From the NCBI GenBank assembly GCA_900554615.1, contig USIB01000009.1:1-37278 (forward strand): a DNA stretch of 37,278 nt. The letters are read 5' to 3'. This DNA comes from an uncultured Mycoplasmatota bacterium (lineage in GTDB: Bacteria; Bacillota_I; Bacilli_A; RF39; UBA660). The position numbers and the translations under genes were made by a program. The notes beneath the pieces are model-generated. The model saw only the letters and a list, made by a program, of their open reading frames with translations, was not told the DNA's origin and searched no databases. Below are positions 36,101 through 37,278 of this stretch, in pieces. Position 1 is the stretch's first letter; each line of letters starts with the position of its first letter.

Positions 36101-37278
36101 ATTATCTTCTTTTATACTAACTCCATCAGGTATTATTTTATATGGTTTTTGGTAAGTGCCAAGGCTAGTACCACTGATTAAAGTTTCTACATCAAGAACA
36201 AGCGTCGGATGTATAGATTTAGCCTCATATACATTAGTTGATGAAAATAATCCTGTTGAAGGTATGTAATATGCATATGTTGTTGTTACGGTAGAAACTG
36301 AAGTCGTTCCAAGTGTCCATGTATCAGATGTCATTACACTATGCATCCAATTACTATTTGTGCAGGCTGCAGTTCTATCATATTGAGCATTTGTTGCTGT
36401 ACAAGTACTTAAATCTGTTGAATACATATAATCTGATAGATTTGGTAAGGCAATCTTTCCTACCCAATTTGGTGAGTATGATGTATATGCTTTATCTTCA
36501 CTAATGTATACGTTATCAGCGGATCCAGTGTCACCATATCCTATTCTCCAAGTCGACTCAGATATCATATCTCTTGTTGCAGCATTTTTAATTCCAATTT
36601 TGCTCATTTCTAATGATTTAGATAGTGGTGGTGCACCTGTACCAAAATAATATATGACTTTGCCTGCTGTATCACCATTATAATACTTTTCATTCAAAAG
36701 TACTTTAATAGATGATCTTGTCCAATCAGCTGTATTACCAGCAGATGAAGTGTTATTTGCATGATCTCTAGCAAGGGATTCAATTGATTCATTTCGCATT
36801 ATCTTAACCTTTCCATCAAATACTCCGACTACTCTCCATGTCTCACAAGTATCAGCAGTTTGATTAGAATAATCAGTACAATTAAAGTAGATATAATTAT
36901 TGGGATTTACTCCATAATATCTTATATTTTCATCATTTAAAGGAGTAGATAATTTTCCTTTTCTATCACTCATAAGTCCTACTGAGGAAGCAAGATTATA
37001 TGTAACACTATTATTATTTGTAGCACTCTTACTAGCATTATCATATAGATTAACAATGTATTTTTCTAAAGTATTAGCATTTTGATTATCTACGATTGTT
37101 GTACCACTAGGTATAATTTTATATGGATTTCTATATTCTCCAGTAGTTTTTTTGCTTATCATTACATCTGTTTTTAAATATAATGTTGGATATATTGCTT
37201 TTGCTAAATATACTTTATCTAAATTAAATATGCCTGTTGAAGGTATGTAATATGCATATGTTGTTGTTACGGTAGAAA
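33173..37278 (-). CDS. Giant modular surface protein, C-terminal part (N-terminus beyond the window)
   Basis: The frame is open through the window edge, so the ATG at 37160-37162 is internal, not a start. The visible 1368 residues are four modules of about 328 residues, alternating types A and B, plus part of a fifth. Each module has RNPYKIIP or QKPYKIIP, VNLYDNASKS, YIYFNCTDYSNQ with a Cys, a second Cys near TCE-W, ADWTRSSIKVLLNEKYYN, STWRIGYG and a C-terminal Cys pair (STCTATNAQYDRTAACTN) ending SVTTTYAYYIPSTG. The architecture recalls C-type-lectin-fold/DUF6273-like repeat surface proteins; this is inference. It ends SGTTGSSSNPFQIVIE with no LPxTG signal. Confidence 0.85.
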   Translation of the reverse strand, partial: STVTTTYAYYIPSTGIFNLDKVYLAKAIYPTLYLKTDVMISKKTTGEYRNPYKIIPSGTTIVDNQNANTLEKYIVNLYDNASKSATNNNSVTYNLASSVGLMSDRKGKLSTPLNDENIRYYGVNPNNYIYFNCTDYSNQTADTCETWRVVGVFDGKVKIMRNESIESLARDHANNTSSAGNTADWTRSSIKVLLNEKYYNGDTAGKVIYYFGTGAPPLSKSLEMSKIGIKNAATRDMISESTWRIGYGDTGSADNVYISEDKAYTSYSPNWVGKIALPNLSDYMYSTDLSTCTATNAQYDRTAACTNSNWMHSVMTSDTWTLGTTSVSTVTTTYAYYIPSTGLFSSTNVYEAKSIHPTLVLDVETLISGTSLGTYQKPYKIIPDGVSIKEDNEDDAYLVNHIVNLYDNASKSTTNNNSVTYNLASSVGLMNDRKGKLSTPLDDGNIRYYGLNSNNYIYFNCTDYSNQNADTCELWRIIGIFNGKVKIIRNDPIDTLARDHTNNTSSAGNTADWTRSSIKVLLNEKYYNGDTAGKVIYYFGTGAPPPSKSLDMSKIGIKNSTTRGMISESTWRIGYGGTGTANVVYTSEDKAYTSYSSTWTGKIALPNLSDYMYATDLSTCTATNAQYDRTAACTNNNWMHSVITSDTWTLGTTSVSTVTTTYAYYIPSTGIFNLDKVYLAKAIYPTLYLKTDVMISKKTTGEYRNPYKIIPSGTTIVDNQNANTLEKYIVNLYDNASKSATNNNSVTYNLASSVGLMSDRKGKLSTPLNDENIRYYGVNPNNYIYFNCTDYSNQTADTCETWRVVGVFDGKVKIMRNESIESLARDHANNTSSAGNTADWTRSSIKVLLNEKYYNGDTAGKVIYYFGTGAPPLSKSLEMSKIGIKNAATRDMISESTWRIGYGDTGSADNVYISEDKAYTSYSPNWVGKIALPNLSDYMYSTDLSTCTATNAQYDRTAACTNSNWMHSVMTSDTWTLGTTSVSTVTTTYAYYIPSTGLFSSTNVYEAKSIHPTLVLDVETLISGTSLGTYQKPYKIIPDGVSIKEDNEDDAYLVNHIVNLYDNASKSTTNNNSVTYNLASSVGLMNDRKGKLSTPLDDGNIRYYGLNSNNYIYFNCTDYSNQNADTCELWRIIGIFNGKVKIIRNDPIDTLARDHTNNTSSAGNTADWTRSSIKVLLNEKYYNGDTAGKVIYYFGTGAPPPSKSLDMSKIGIKNSTTRGMISESTWRIGYGGTGTANVVYTSEDKAYTSYSSTWTGKIALPNLSDYMYATDLSTCTATNAQYDRTAACTNNNWMHSVITSDTWTLGTTSVSTVTTTYAYYIPSTGIFKLDKVYLAKAIYPTVYLKSLTKLKSGTTGSSSNPFQIVIE
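33294..37278. repeat. Tandem 1965-bp repeat inside the giant surface gene
   Basis: 33294-35258 and 35259-37223 are identical wherever I compared them (for example around 33310/35275, 34210/36175 and 34990/36955), and a third unit starts at 37224. Each 1965-bp unit itself holds two diverged ~984/981-bp modules. The first difference at the gene end is at 33293 versus 35258. Confidence 0.9.

Noticed and set aside
33364..36504. Four 63-residue plus-strand reading frames in the giant gene
   Set aside because: They recur at the repeat period, have no ribosome-binding sites and are antisense shadows of the module.
37160..37162. Start codon of the giant surface protein
   Set aside because: The frame continues open to 37278 with the same repeat sequence, so this ATG is internal.
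1..37278. Mycoplasma-type code (TGA = Trp)
   Set aside because: TGA is used as a stop at gene ends (e.g. 246-248, 31077-31079) and full-length proteins need no TGA read-through; cell-wall genes are present.

Overview
The window is very AT-rich DNA from a low-GC Gram-positive bacterium (Bacilli-like Bacillota). TGA is used as a stop (for example the murB and 603-residue genes), so the code is table 11, not Mycoplasma table 4. MurB, MurG and a DivIB/FtsQ protein imply a walled cell. The RNase J2-type protein, YvcK-WhiA, YtxG/YtxH and a sortase-anchored SpaA-type adhesin fit Bacilli. AT content, BspA-type LRRs and large surface repeat proteins suggest an uncultured gut lineage such as RF39/RFN20-like Bacilli; this placement is inference. 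Nearly everything is coded on the minus strand. The plus-strand exceptions are a transglutaminase-like protein and a glycerophosphodiester phosphodiesterase-like protein.

Layout: (1) 1-4566, an operon of at least four unrecognised genes with coiled coils and helical repeats. (2) 4625-8291, a hybrid histidine kinase whose phospho-acceptor His is Asn, and an AMP-forming acyl-CoA synthetase. (3) 8320-10800, a decayed accessory islet: a broken Bro-N/DinD-type gene between two diverged copies of a promoter region, a MazG-like NTPase, a Fic protein and a truncated RhuM. (4) 10819-13600, a U32 peptidase-type RNA-modification gene preceded by four tandem structured RNA units behind a consensus sigma-A promoter. 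(5) 13749-18844, the operon lipoprotein, acidic protein, YtxG-like, YtxH-like, SDR, yvcK, whiA. (6) 18909-23973, RNase J2, alaS and a dNMP kinase-like gene. (7) 24145-29699, transglutaminase-like protein, membrane protein, LRR surface protein and thioester/SpaA adhesin. (8) 29772-33033, GDPD-like protein and a murG-murB-divIB cluster. (9) 33173-37278, a giant modular surface protein running off the window, built from an apparently identical 1965-bp tandem repeat.

The most unusual signals are non-coding. First, four tandem copies of a 63-77-nt folded RNA unit (13218-13530) show compensatory stem changes and have their own promoter. Second, four intergenic regions each carry two adjacent hairpins, all built as stem, A, CTA-like, loop, TAG-like, G, stem, so each has a conserved A/G mismatch at the same place (13630-13689, 20640-20696, 25782-25846, 27709-27767). 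Third, the two surface-protein genes ending at 25927 and 33173 share about 60 bp of homologous 3' flank that begins at the stop codon.
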